The notes under the pieces are model-generated. The model searched no databases and had not been told where the DNA came from. It was given only the letters and a program-made list of their open reading frames with translations. Shown here one piece after another: positions 32,031 through 45,233 of a stretch of 64,000 nt of DNA. Within the stretch, counting starts at the first letter, position 1; each line of letters begins with the position of its first letter. The stretch is taken from NCBI GenBank assembly GCA_003439945.1, contig QVRM01005681.1:166501-230500 (forward strand), in the 5' to 3' direction. The stretch comes from Dermanyssus gallinae. Lineage: Eukaryota; Arthropoda; Arachnida; Mesostigmata; Dermanyssidae. The position numbers and the translations under genes were made by a program.

Positions 32031-34211
32031 TAGAAATGTTCAACTACGCCGGCGTGATGCGTGCTGGCAATTTTGCCTTATCTCACTGTGTCAGTTTGTC
32101 TCTCCAGCATTAACACCTTTAGTCTGCCCCGCCGACAGAAATATGCAATAGTAAAATACAAATCAAAATAGCGATGACAATACTAACACATTCACATTCT
32201 GTGTACGAAGACAACGAAGCCGCCCACAAAAAAGGTGGTAATAAACAATAACCAACAATAGCAGTAACAGCGCTACGAGCAGCCACATCAGCATCAATGA
32301 CAGCAACAATAGCAAATTTGCAGTAACAACAAAAAGAGGAAATACTACTACAACTACTACTCTAGGCAGTCTACCCCCGTTTTTGCCCTCGTGAATCGCA
32401 GCTCTTTAGCTCTCGCAACCTCTCTTTGCAACCACACACGCTTGCTTATCTAGCATTGCTCTTGCTGCGTGATGTTGTCAATGGTGTTAGGCGTGCGTTA
32501 CTCGCCCAAATTGCTACAACCGTTTACTGCTGTCGCTGCTAGAGCTGATGGTTCTGTTGTTAGAAGGTTTTGTTAGTCACCTCCGACACCAACAATCGAA
32601 CACACGTCCGTCCACCCGTTGGTGAGGAGCACACGTCCAGAAATATCGAATTAGACTAGCAGCCAGGCCCTCATGGTCTCGACGCACCCTCACAGGACGG
32701 ATTACAAAATGGCATCCCCCTATCCAACCGCAGGTAGACATGCGGGATGATAGTCAGGGATAGAGCTGATTGAAGGAGAACGGCAGAGACGCCTCTCCCA
32801 CGGTTTCGATGTAATGCCAAAGTAATACCGAGTCTGGGGGGGGGGGTGGGGAGGAATCCGGGTTTAGTGGGTTTGCGAGTCTCACACTAGTCACGCAGGC
32901 TGCTAGTGGCGCATGTGCATCATGCATTACCGAAACCTCCCAGAAAAAAAAAAAAAAGACTAGAGGCCAATCACTTGTTCTCCCCACTTGCTGCTGACCA
33001 CTTGGTTATATACTATACTACACATAGTCGTCTGCTAACGTGATCATTATACGAAAATATGAATGTAACGTCGCAATACCCTCAATACCCCCGCTGGCGC
33101 TGCTGTTGCTATTGTCGTTGTAGTCAGTCACCGTAGGCGTATTCGTCGTTATGGCCGTGGCCTGTTCGAACATTCGGGAAAGCTGAGTTTCGGCTAGCCG
33201 CAAAGCCAGACCACAACAACCCCATCGATGATTTGAGGGCGACCACTACAACGACAACGACAGAAATGCTGATGATGGTGATGTTCTTGATGATGACAAT
33301 GGGGGGGTGGTGGTGGTGATGATGATGATTATGACGCTGCTGCTGCTGAAGATGACGATAGGTTGGGGTGGGCAGGGGGTAACGGACGTCGACGACCTCC
33401 TTCACATCAACAAGCAGGACAACAACGACAACGATTTGTGTGTCGATATGATGCAGTTCGATGACGCCGGCTACGACGACGGCGCGCTAAGCAGGACGAC
33501 GACAACAACGTCTGTATGACGTTGTCGTCTTCAGCAGGCAACCTACGCTACAGGGCATCGTCCGCTATTGCCTATGAAGGCTTTCCTTTTGACTTCACAC
33601 TAAAGGCAGGTTAGGCAGCAGGCGAAGCAGAGAGAGAAAGCAGGGGCGAACGAGAGAGAGAGGAGCGGGAGAGGGAGACAGAGGGACAAGAAGGACAGGA
33701 TGAAATAGGGCGGGGGACAAACGTGGGGGTGCAGAATAAGCGCGCTGCTCAATCCAATTGACAGCGTTGAGCAGGGCAACGACGACGACGACGACAACGG
33801 CAACAGCAACAACAACAACAACAACAACAACGGCAAAAACAACAACCGCCGACGCTGCCATCCGAGCAGTCAAATAAAGGCCAGACAGACAGAAGACACT
33901 GTCGTGGCAGGGGATGAAAGAAAGAGAAGCCAGAGGCAACAGCAGACTGAGCGAACGAGCGAGCAAGCGAGCTCCGTCATAAGGCCGTCGACCCCAAGAG
34001 GCGACCTAGACGCGGCGCTCACAGCACACCGACGCAGGCACATCCATACAAACATACATACAGCCATACATAGACTCACGGTCAGACAGCGCTGCCACCA
34101 GTCTCCGCCACCGGCACCACCGTATACACCAGTGTATACGGCGGTCAATTACCTATAAACACACGTACACACACACATATATATATATATATATACATCG
34201 ATACATAGGTC

Positions 34212-34242
<31 letters not shown>

Positions 34243-34748
34243 CATGTACGCGCATGCGGCAATACGTAGACACTAAGTTGACGGTCACCTTATTGTTGAA
34301 CGACGACGGCCGGCCTGTAGGCACCACTGCCACCGGCAAGCCTGCAGTCAACCTGAAGGAAAAGACTAAATGCATTGAAGCTGTTGTTGTTGTTCTTGTT
34401 GTTATTATTGTGATTGTTGTTGTCGCTTGTGCTGCAGTGGCAACAGGGGCAACACACAGTGGTTTGCCGGTGGGCCACAACATCGTCACTGCAGCCGTGG
34501 CTACGTGGCTCACCCTCCAATCGGCCCGAGCAAAGACGTCGTCAGCGTCTACGGCAGCAACAACGAGAACAACAACAGTAACAACAACCACGACAACAAC
34601 AACGAGAACCGGAGCAACAACAATCACAAACACAGCAATAATCGAGCTGCAGCATCGTCCTTAGCGGCATAGCCAACAGAGATTTGCTTTTACTGATACG
34701 TCTAACAAAGAATCAAGCGGCATTAAGCACAGCAGAAACGACGGCATT
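32031..34748. other. GC-richer, microsatellite-rich block 2
   Basis: The block contains CAA, ACT, GTGGTG, GAT, GACGAC and GTT runs, homopolymer G at 32837-32846, and (TA)n at 34178-34195 and 34214-34237. ORFs on both strands are repeat-driven. A stretch at 34270-34375 looks more complex and is preceded on the minus strand by an acceptor-like TTTTCCTTCAG (34369-34359), but no family was recognised. Confidence 0.35.
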
Positions 34749-34791
<43 letters not shown>

Positions 34792-35156
34792 ATAAATAAA
34801 TAAAAAAATTATATATATATATATATATACACTTTTGTTTAAATGATACATTTTGCCTGAAAATAAATGCAAAAAGTTGGGCAAGATTCAATTGTTACTC
34901 GGATAAATAGATTGAAAAGAGAAATTTTTCACTTTATTCGATCCGCTCTTTAGTCCAAGTAGGACCGGTTAGACAAATAACACACAGGCTAATGGCCGAC
35001 AAGAGTCAGGCAAATTCCGATCTGTAAGCAAAGAATTCCACTGTGTATATGCGGGTGGGTCGTTTGGTCGAAACACCAGGCAGAAATCCGATGCCAAGCA
35101 ACGCTAGAAGTAGGTCGGACTTACTGACCACGTTGTGGCGCTGGTAAATATCTTCT

Positions 35157-35198
35157 CATGTGACTCTCTTAAAGTCTCATGTGACTCTCTTAAAGTCC
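35157..35198. repeat. 21-bp direct duplication
   Basis: The unit CATGTGACTCTCTTAAAGTC occurs twice with a 1-bp spacer in otherwise unique sequence. Confidence 0.9.
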
Positions 35199-35734
35199 AT
35201 TTATAAACAATGTATTGGAAAATTAGTTTGACTTATTCTTCTATCCTGATTAGGTATTGGTTTGAATTTATATGTAACCTTCTTTTTCTTCTGCTTTAGC
35301 AACACAACATCATTCTAACAAATCATGTATGCATAGAGCTAGAAAAAATGTTATTCCGTTTTTGCATCCACTTTTCCTGCAGGTCTGTTGGCTCATCAGA
35401 TGAGGTGATATAGCTGCTGAGTTTTAGCGGCATATACACATGCATTTCAGTACTGAACCAACCGCCGCCAAGTTCCGTGTTATTTATTGCCTTTTCAAGA
35501 TGAAACATCTCTATATCTTTCTTTCTCTCTTATTCGACAACGTAAAACAATTTGGCCGCGGGGATCGTGCAGTGCCTCCCCGACAACCTATGAGCTATAC
35601 TGGGCCATTTGTTAGATACTCCCGCATGCCGAAAGTTCATTCTGAACTTCCAGGAACAAAAGGGGCAATTCGTGCAGCCCTGTATTAGCAATCAATTATT
35701 CACAGTATTTCACTTTATTAAAGTATATACAAGA

Positions 35735-36030
35735 CGATTCATGGTAATATCAAACGTCATTATTTGTTGTCCTGCCGTTCCACAGAGAGAGAGAAAGTGT
35801 AAAGTACGTAGTTGTGGAGCCGGACAACCAATTGAGTGGCACTTAACGCATTGTTGGAGCAGAACCGACAAATGCATTAAGAACTAAGATCTTTATGAAA
35901 TTTCCTACGGTGATGCATACGAGGTGATGGAACCCATGTACAATGTATCTGGCATGGACGTGCCGGTCGTCGCAGGCCACCCCGGCGGCCCACAGCCAAG
36001 AAGGCTTAAAGACGTCGAGCGCTGTTGCAG
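35735..36030 (+). repeat. Dispersed repeat X, copy 1
   Basis: This segment is clearly related to 48310-48600 in the same orientation. Shared blocks include TTGTTGTCCTG, ACCGA.AAATGCA-like sequence, TGGACGTGCCGGTC and GGCCCACA. The better-preserved frame reads DAYEVMEPMYNVSGMDVPVV after a Cys/His-containing stretch (KCKVRSCGAGQPIEWHL). It is probably a coding remnant of an unidentified mobile element. A stop interrupts the frame near 35886. Confidence 0.6.
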
Positions 36031-36269
36031 CCCTGTATCAACAACAACTCCAACGCAGTGGAAATGTGGCTCGCGTTTGGGTTTTTTAGATTTATCAGAG
36101 GTTATTCTTCATCAGCATAACGTGCAATCGGAACTACTTTTGTGTTGTTACATTGCTTGACTTATACAACGTAGACGCATCGCTTAGTTCTTTCCTTAAC
36201 CCTAACTACTACTACTTTTTTTTAATATTAGGGTTTTATTCATATAACCATATTCCAGCGGTACAGTTT

Positions 36270-39200
36270 CGTTTACTACTACTACTACTACTACTACTGA
36301 GTAGTGTTGTGCTACAGTGACTCAATAGAGCCTTGACAAATAACGCATAGCCAGCTCCTTTAGCTTCAGTGTCGGGGAAAATATCGCGATGGCTACGTTT
36401 GCAATACGCCTGTAGGTTTACCACTAGATATACGCTAGTAGGCACCGTAAGTAGTGCCGCCTTATACCATATCGGTTAGCAGCAGCAACAATAGCAACAA
36501 CAAGCAGTTGTTGTTGTTGCTGCTGCTGCTGCTGCCGTTGCTGCTGCTGCTGTCTCTCGTCGTCGTCGTCGTTGTTTTTGCTTCGTTGTTGGCTTGTTTT
36601 TCGTGCGTGCTTGCTTTCACTGCTTTTTTCAGTCAGTCAGTCAGACAGTGGGCCAATCATCGGCCGATCGCCCTGTGGGTCGCTCCGTGCTTCTTGTCGC
36701 CGCCGCTGCCGGGATCGCCGCCGCCGTCGTCGTCTACCCAAGAGTCAGTCAGTCAGTCATTGAGTCAGTAGGTCAATGACGCCAGTGGGGCACCGCCGCC
36801 AGTCGCCAGCCGCCAGCCAGTCACTTTCTGGCTCTGTTGTTGCTGCCGCTGCTGTCGCTGGCGGTGCTGTTGCTGCTGCGGTGCGATGACGCGGCTGTCA
36901 GCCGGCACTACGACTTTCCCCGCTAGCTAGCTATCTAGCCGGCGGGCGGGCGGGCGGGCGAGCCACAACAACGTCAGCAACAAGAACAGCAAAGGCACTA
37001 CGACGGCGACCAGCATCAGCAGCATCAGTGGTGATGATGGTGGCGGTGTCGTCGTCCTCGTCGACGCTAGCCGTGGCTTCGGCCGGCGGACTGCCGGTGT
37101 CTCCAGCAACCACAGCAGCAACGGCAGCCGCAGCCGCAGCAGCAGTACCTTGATCGTTCCAGTAGAGGAGAAGCGCGCGGCGCGGCGCACGTGCACACGC
37201 TATTATGTAGTAGCGACAGTACCACCATCAGCCCCCGGCCCGGCCCAACCACCACCACCACCACCACCAGACGCCACCATAGGCACAGCCAAAGCAACGT
37301 CGGAGTCGTCGGCACCGCAACTAGCAAGAAGATAAAGAAGAAGAAGAAGAGAGGCAGGGCCCCACCACAAGGGCAATGCGGCAGTACCATCAGCAGCAGC
37401 AGCAGTACCTCTAGCAGCAGTACCTCTAGCAGCAACAGTACCACCAACAGTACTCTACCAGCAGCAGCAGCAGCATCAGTACCAGTAGCAACAACAGCAA
37501 CAGCAAACAACACAGCCACAGCAACGTCATCAGCAGCATTACTACCACCACCACCACCAGCACGACCATCGCCATCGTCATCATCATCATCAACATCAGC
37601 ATCAGCATTATCATCATCATAATCATCAGCATTAGCATTATCATCATCATCATCAACAGCAACAACAACAACACAAACGCCCTCATCGTCATCATCATCA
37701 TCACCATCATCATTATGATCGTTATCACTGGCCGTCATCACAGGGTCGTGGCCGAACCGACCAGAAGCGCCAGCATCAGCAGCAACAGCATCAGCAGCAG
37801 ACGATAATGATGATGATGCTGCACCGCCAGCCAGCCAGTAGGGCGGTTCGGGCGGCCGATTGTTGCCCCGCGGGCGGCGGCCGCAGCAGCAGCAGCAGCA
37901 GCAGCGACGGCAGCCGATTGCCAACACAGTTGTAGTACTGCCGCTGCTGTCGCTGCTGTAGCTAGACAGCCGCGAGACACCGAAGGCAAAGCTACACAGA
38001 AAGAGGCTACTTACGTCAACTAATAACACTACTACTACTACTAAAACTACGACTACTACACAGTGAGAAAAGCTGCTTACTACACAGTGAGAAGCTTAGA
38101 CATAGACTGACAGACAGACAAACATGTAGATAGATACAGAGACAACACTACTCACACACAAACAGACACACACCCAGGCAAACACATACACGCATACTTA
38201 CTGAGTTAGTTACTTAGCCCCCCACCTTCCCCCCTTGAACGAGAGAGATACACACATACAGCGGTATTCATATACACAGACACATTTGCCAATATGCTTA
38301 CACACACACACAGACACACAAATGCCCGCACATAGGATAATCTCACACACACACACACACACTCACCGACGTGAAAACATAAACATATACAGAGGCATTC
38401 ATATACACGGACATACACCATGAAACAGAGAAACGTGTGCACAGCCATACACACAAACATGCATACACAAATACTTTTTGGTATAGACGATAGACAAACA
38501 GGCAGCGAGTGGGGGGGGGGGGTAAGAGAGAGAGAGTGGGGTAAAAAAAGAGAGTGGGGGGTAAGACAAAGAGAGTGGGGTAAGACAAAGAGAGTGGGGT
38601 AAGACAAAGAGAGTGAGGGGTAAGACAAAGAGAGTGGGGGGTAAGCAGAAAGATAGATAGAGAAAGATGGAGACCGAGGAAGAGGGAGCGAGAGTCCGCG
38701 CACGCGGGAAAAGCAGTGAGTGGAAAGTCATTTACCCAGACTACCCCCTCCGTCTCCCGCTCACCCCGCGCAGCAAGGCAGGAGGGGGGTTCGATAAAGC
38801 GCACAGCAATCGTTTCGTTTTGGCTGTTTTGCTTCGCAGCAATGGCAATGGTGGTGGTAGTCTACCCGCCACACAGTCTTCCTTTTCACCACGCACCAGA
38901 CAATCACGGCGGCATGAAGAGCGGCCGGGGGTTGAAGGGCGGTCGGCCCGGAGGGGGTGGAGACTGCACCGTAAGGCAGTAAAGGGGGTGCGGGGGGGGG
39001 GGGGGGCGGCACGGTCCACGTCATGACCTACACCGCGCACACGTGTGCGCGAATGTTGTATGCTTGTATGCTGAATGCTTGTGTAAATGTCCTTGTATGT
39101 AATGCGGCCGTCCGTGTGGTGGCTACTACACGGCACACAGCCTCCCGTTGTTGTTGTGGTTATCGCGGTCGTCGTTGTCGTCATCAGCGTCGTAACCATC

Positions 39201-39635
39201 GTCGGCGGTGGCTGCTTCTGGTCGGGGGGATCGGGTGGGGAGGAAAGAAAAAGGGGAAGGGATACAGCTCAACGGGTCGTTGACCGTCTGGGTCTGCCTA
39301 GCATACCACAGACGGCGGCTGGCGGGTTTACACAGAAGAAAAAAACAAGAGGAAACTAAGGAAGATGAAGAAAGAAAAGAAAGAAGAAGAAGAAGAAGAA
39401 GAGCGAAAGGAGAAAAAGAAGAGAAAGAGGAAGAAGAAGAAAACAACGGCGGCGACGACGACGACGACGACGAACAGAAGAATCAGAAGATGACGCAGGC
39501 AAAATAGACACCACCACCGCCGCCGCCGCCACCACCAGCACCGACCACGATACCGGCAATGACCGAAAACCGCGTGAACGGCAGCAAAGAAGAGACGGAG
39601 AGGTAAAAAGGCATAGAAGACCTAGGCTATTGGTA

Positions 39636-39671
<36 letters not shown>

Positions 39672-41225
39672 CGCATGTGTGTACATACAGCTATATATTT
39701 GTCTCTATATATCTGTGCAGCATGCAGATGGGGCACCGCAGACGACGCAAGCAGCAACGGCAGCAACACGACATACACTACAGCCAGTGTCGTCATCCTT
39801 GTCGTCGTCGTCGTCGTCGTTGTTGTTGTTGTTGCTGTTGTTGCTGTTGTAGTTGCCGCTGCTGCTGATGTCGCTGCTGTTGTTGTTGTGGCTACTGTTG
39901 TTGTTTTGTTGTCGCGCCGATTCGCGCCCCGAACGCGAGCGCGATACACGACGCTGTTAGACGTGTATTGAATCTGCTCGCTCGATACGATATTCAACAA
40001 GCAACTTGAATCGAATTCTCGACAGACAGAAAACGAACGAGAGAGAAAAACGGAGAGAGAGAGAGGGGGGGGGAAGAAATAGAGAAAAAAAGGGAAAATG
40101 AAGCAGATAGCCGAACTGAGGCTTAGGGAAGACTAGTTCTCGTGCTTGCTCGTGTTTTTCTTTCTTGACCTAGCGGTCACAGCCTAGTTGTTTTCTATAC
40201 GTACCACGCATGCAATAGCATATAAATTGTACATACAGCTTTTTCAGTACTGGTGGTGCTAGGTCGATGTATTCTAGTTATATATTAGTGCTATATTAGC
40301 TGCACCAGGTCGTCTTTGCTATTATTGTTGTTGCTAGCGTATCGGTTTCGGTTGTTGCTGCTGGTGTCGCTGTTTCCTGCATGCCAACGTAGCCACCGTA
40401 TAGGGCCTTCCGTTTAGCTTCTGTCTAACCTAATACGTCGGGAAAAAGAAAAACGAATCACTTCTGCATGTTGATCTGATGTTTTTTCAAGCAATTTAAT
40501 GCGTCAGCGTCAAGCGTCCAACGTATGCGTGCAATAGTAAATAAAAGCAAATACACAACAAAAAAAAAACAGAAAGAAAGAGAGAAGAAATAGATACGTT
40601 AAGTGGAGTGTCGAGAAACACCGACCGGAGGATAAGTATTACTAGCAATGTGCGCACGCGTCACTGTTTTGCCCTGGCAGTACACGCAGCGGGGTTCGCT
40701 GAAGTGGAGAAAAGTACACGATCAGTAGTCGCGATCTGTCGCGTCTACTATGCCGCACCCCTAACCTATGCTACCAGCTACTGGTGATGATGATGCTGAT
40801 CACGGAAGCACCCGAATTGCGTCGTTTAGGACAGAATAGATATCTCTCCGCCACGCATTGCTGGCATACTGGAAAGAAGTCAATTGTTTGATTCACTTCG
40901 GTCTCCGTCTACGTTTCCGTTCAGGGTACATCATTTGCTGCTACGACACACGAAAATAACACTAGCTGTTGCTAGTGCAACTACGGCAACACAATAAAAC
41001 CAGCATCTTATGATCGCGATCTCGATCCCTTGGCTGGATCGAGTGCTGGCTGGCCCAAAAACCCCCATAGTCACTGTGAGAAGAGGATAAAGAAGAAGCC
41101 AGGAAAGAACTACATCGTGTAACTTCGTTATATCGTTAGTGCTCCTGTGATATAATTGATTGTATCCAGCAGTCGATGAAGAATGTTTATGTGATATATA
41201 TATATATATATATATATATGATATG
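36270..41225. other. GC-richer, microsatellite-saturated block 3
   Basis: Dense GTT, CTG, GTC, CAG, CAC/CCA, ATC, GAC, CA, GAGT and GAA repeats occur. The 320-codon minus-strand frame at 37067-38029 is composed of repeat-encoded runs (Asp, Val, Leu, Cys). Other landmarks are a GGCG run at 36940-36960, GA-rich 39355-39460, and (TA)n at 39640-39668. No conserved protein could be recognised on either strand. Confidence 0.35.
38522..38645. repeat. 19-22-bp minisatellite
   Basis: About five to six copies of a unit built from AGAGAGTGGGGTAAGACAA occur, with G-run length variation. It is strongly purine-biased on the plus strand and directly follows a 12-base G run at 38511-38522. Confidence 0.88.
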
Positions 41226-41231
41226 CTGTTA

Positions 41232-41725
41232 GCGGGAGAGAGAAAAACGTTTATGCTATCGGAGTACTCCGGAGTCAGGATAGAACTATCTTGCCGCGCT
41301 ATCTCAATAATTGCGTGTGGCAAAATTGCATAACGTGGAAACAATAGGTACCTACGACATTTGCCTCTCACCTACATTTTAACTCTCTTCAGGTCCTTAG
41401 TTTTGGCCGGGCAAAAACTACTCTCTAAGCTATCACTATATCTTTTCTCTAAGCCAAACTATAATAAAATCATATGGACGCTTTCTCGTAGATATATTAT
41501 ATGCAAGGCTAATCTAACGGACCAGCGGTAATTTAGTCGCCTCAGCCATCGCAGTTAGAAATATGTCTACCTTGTAACACCAAGCAGACGAGAAGCAAAT
41601 GTCGTAGATACTTATTACTCCAATGTTATATAATTTTACCTCAAGTAATTATTGAGATAGCGCCGCAAGATAGTTCTATCTCGACTCAAGAATACACCGA
41701 TTGCATAAACGCGTTTTTCTGTCCT
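41232..41725. mobile_element. Fold-back element: about 150-bp imperfect inverted repeats
   Basis: The left arm (about 41240-41380) and right arm (about 41580-41725) are reverse complements with small indels. Paired blocks include GATAGAACTATCTTGC, GCGCTATCTCAATAATT, AGAAAAACG and CTACGACATTTGC. The spacer is about 200 bp and unique. No coding sequence was found. The structure fits a MITE or fold-back transposon. A transcribed copy would form a long hairpin. Confidence 0.85.
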
Positions 41726-41971
41726 GCACGTTTACATCTTTATGAAAGAGCCATTAGGGGTACCAAATTATGCGCTTATATACACAAACAAATAAACTAT
41801 ATTTATTAAAATGACATTTAAGTGTTACAGCGAGATGTAATTAACTATCAACACTAGGGCTTGTGGGGAGCGCTACCAGTCGAGCTTATCCTCGAGGCAG
41901 CCCCTCATTGTGCCCATTATTGCTGCCGCATTGCCGCGTTGAACTGCCAGCGATAGTCGCTGAAGTACACA

Positions 41972-42022
<51 letters not shown>

Positions 42023-44230
42023 GAGAATTACATTATATAAAACAGTTATAGAGCAGCAAGTACACCATTATACGACAAGGAGTTAGCGACGTAAAAGATG
42101 GATTGCTTCGTAGTGTTTTAATGTTGTTGTCGTCACCGGTTTTTTGTTTGTCAATGATGCTGTTATTGACGACGATGTAGTTGCTATTGTGGTTCGTAAT
42201 CCTTCTGCAGAGACACAATTTCTGTGGTATAACGCCGCCGTGGTTACGTGAAGCTTTGTCACCAGAAGAACCAGAAAAAAAAACAAGACAAAAAACAATT
42301 AGTGATCTTTTCCTAGATTGAATGCTGCTGCTGCTGACCTTCAATTTAGTGCCTAGTTGCCATGTAGGCCAGGCTATCCAGATACGCGTGCTCGTGTGTA
42401 TATGAAGTCTGAGCATTAAGAGCTGCAGCAGCAGATAGGCTGATAGGCAGAAATGCACAGAGCACAGATGGAGCAGATATTGTGTGTACGTAGATATCCC
42501 TATGAGTGTCGGCCCCTGTTGCTCTGCCTCTCGGTCAATCCGTCTACGACCGTCTACTGTACGATACGCCACGCGTGTTGCTTTAGACGTTAAGCGTACT
42601 GCGGCTGCTTGAGTTGTATGAAGTCGCCGAACTCAATCATAAAGCCCAAACATACGGAAAACGTATGCTCCCCCCCCACACACCCGCGGCGTCAGCCTCC
42701 GCCCCCGCCAACACCAGGCTCATGGATGTGAGGTTGATACGAGCCCGATCGGATCGATTCAAACCGACCAACAACTGAGTACTGACTGACCAGTAAAGAA
42801 CGTCGCAAGACATCTGGCGCGCCGCTCTACAAAGGCACAGATCGGGTCGGTTGGATCGCCTCATGCGTGTATTCGACGTTCTCGTTGTCGTTATCGTCGC
42901 CGTCCGTCGTCGTCGTCTTCGTTTTCATAACTGGCCTTCATCATCTTGACCTGGTCCACCACGCTAACCATCACCACCATTCTTATCACCATCATCACCA
43001 CCACCACCACGACAACAACAACAACAGTAACAGCAACATCACCATCCGCAACCCCATCAACATCAGCCTCAGCTCCATTTTCTTTTTCTTCTTCTTCTTC
43101 TTCGAGTGGCAAAATCTAGTGTGCGAGGGCTGGCGTTCCCCGAAACGCCAGCGCGTCGCTGGGCTCACTGGACATCACCGCTTTATTCACCATTCATCGC
43201 TCATCGTGGACTGAACAACGGAGGATCTAGGATGACTCTACCATGGACGGTGACGGCGACAACAACAGCAACAACAACAACAGACAACAAGACACCGCGG
43301 TGACACCAGGCGACAGAAACTATAGGCGGTGGTTGTTGTTACAGGTACCATTACTTTACTACTTCTACTACTGTTACTTTTGCAACTTTTATTGATGCTT
43401 GCTAGTGGTGGCGGTGGTGGAGCTGCTGCTGCTGATGATAATGATGATGTAGCGGCCGCTGCCGCCGGCAAAACGATTTCGAATACTAGAAATATTACCC
43501 ACTGGTACTGTTTCTCAAGGATTCCTCATACCCTACTTTGCCGAACGTAGCGGGCGAACCAACATGTCGCCCGCTGCAGCGGGGGCAGCGCTGGACACCA
43601 GGTTGTCGTAATAGTGGTAACAGCAGCAGCGGAGGCGGCGCGGCGGTAGGTATAGTCGCAGAGAGTGTCGCAGTTACCGAGCTTGCGCGCCCTCGCTGTA
43701 CGACTTGGATCAGGTTGGCCGGATCTTCAATTTTGCGCATATCATCATCATACTCGCCGTCATCATCATCATCATCATCGTCGTCGTCGGGATGAAGACA
43801 GACTCGCGCGAAGCCGAGAGTCGCTCGTGTGTCGCCTACGGTCGTCGCTCGAAGGCAAACTCGGCACTTCACACAAACGGCCCACACATTCGCATTCGGA
43901 CGGACGGCTCCACTCCGGGAACCTCGAACACACCTCGAGACCTTGAAGGCAGGCCGCCGCCGCAGAGACAACAGGCTGCACTTCATCTCGAGGTGTGCGG
44001 CTGCTTCGTACAATGATCGAGCGAGGACGAACTATGAGAAAGGTGCAGGAGAAAAAAGGGGATGGGGTGGGTAGAGAAAATGAGGAATTGAAGAAGGCGA
44101 TGCGACGACTGTCATTAGGACAACGGATGGCGATAGCGGAAAGCCTTTCAGAAGACGACGACGGCGACAAAAAGAAGAAACAGAAAAATAAGAAGAAGAA
44201 AAGGAGGAGCATGTAGAAGAAAAGAAAAAT

Positions 44231-44821
44231 ATGATGAAAAACACAACGAAAACACAACGCGGTAGAAGAAGCAGCGAAAGAGAAAGCGGACTCGACTCTG
44301 ACTTCGCACTGGCGTTCTGGCCTGCTGAAGGCTCGCCGACTTCGATCGATGACGTTGACGACGACATTGAACGCAACCATAGAGGGCCGAATATGCCATA
44401 CCTATGTGGACCAACTAGACGTATGAGCAACAAAAGTAGTGATCGTAGAAGTACCAACGTAGTCGTAGTAATAGTAGTAGTTATAGTGGCAGCAGTACTT
44501 GCCAGAAAAGAGTCGTTCGTCAAGGAGACGTCGGGTTCGATAGAGAATCTCGCGTGGACGACCTCTCGGCTAGGTACTCGGTTATCCCGTTTCAATGTCG
44601 TCGTCGTCTTCAAAATGTGGTGCGGTTGTGGTCGCGAGTTTTCTGAAAAGACAGCCAGCCAGCCAGCCAACCACCACCGATTCTCGCTGGATGAGTCCGC
44701 TCTGCTCAGATCAAGCCTCGAAAAGTCAATTCAACAACCACAACATCAACAACAACAACAAAACCACCAACAACAGCAGCAGCAGCAACAACAACAAGAA
44801 CAACAGCAACAGCAGCAGTAA
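44231..44821 (+). CDS. Candidate poly-Gln ORF, 196 aa, unproven
   Basis: The frame reads a Ser/Arg-rich start (RRSSERESGLDSDFALAFWP), an acidic patch (SIDDVDDDIERN), a Val-rich hydrophobic run (VVVVIVVVIVAAVLARK), then FSLDESALLRSSLEKSIQQ and a Gln-rich C-terminus from CAA/CAG repeats. Just upstream, in a different frame, 43995-44216 reads EELKKAMRRLSLGQRMAIAE and a Lys-rich end. The non-repeat segments look protein-like, but no family was recognised and no splice sites were assigned. It may be a chance frame sustained by repeats. Confidence 0.2.
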   Translation: MMKNTTKTQRGRRSSERESGLDSDFALAFWPAEGSPTSIDDVDDDIERNHRGPNMPYLCGPTRRMSNKSSDRRSTNVVVVIVVVIVAAVLARKESFVKETSGSIENLAWTTSRLGTRLSRFNVVVVFKMWCGCGREFSEKTASQPANHHRFSLDESALLRSSLEKSIQQPQHQQQQQNHQQQQQQQQQQEQQQQQQ

Positions 44822-45233
44822 CAAGAACAACAACAACAACCACAACAACAACAATATATAGTTATATACTACTACCACACTACTACTACTACTAACTACT
44901 ATATATAGTATATGATAATTTTGATTATTGTCGGATGACCTCTTACGAAATAGCACTGCCCCGTGCATTGTGTACTATAAAGCACCTGCTTTTTGTGGAG
45001 ACCTTCGACGTGCGGGAGTTTCCGCAACTCGGCCGTCATAAAAATGTGTATATAGTAGTTAATGCAAGACATATATTACCGTATAGACTATTTTATTGTT
45101 ACACGTGGCTGTGCATTCAAGATTTCTGTTCCGTCGTTTGCCGGAAACGTGACCTCCGTTCTTGTTTCTCCCTAGACATGTGTATGTATCCCCAAACATA
45201 TGTATAATCAGCTGAATTAACGTAAACACACGA

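Noticed and set aside
37067..38029. 320-codon minus-strand ORF
   Set aside because: It is composed of CAG/GTC/ATC repeat translations (runs of Asp, Val, Leu, Cys), and the other frames are open as well; no complex protein segment or motif.
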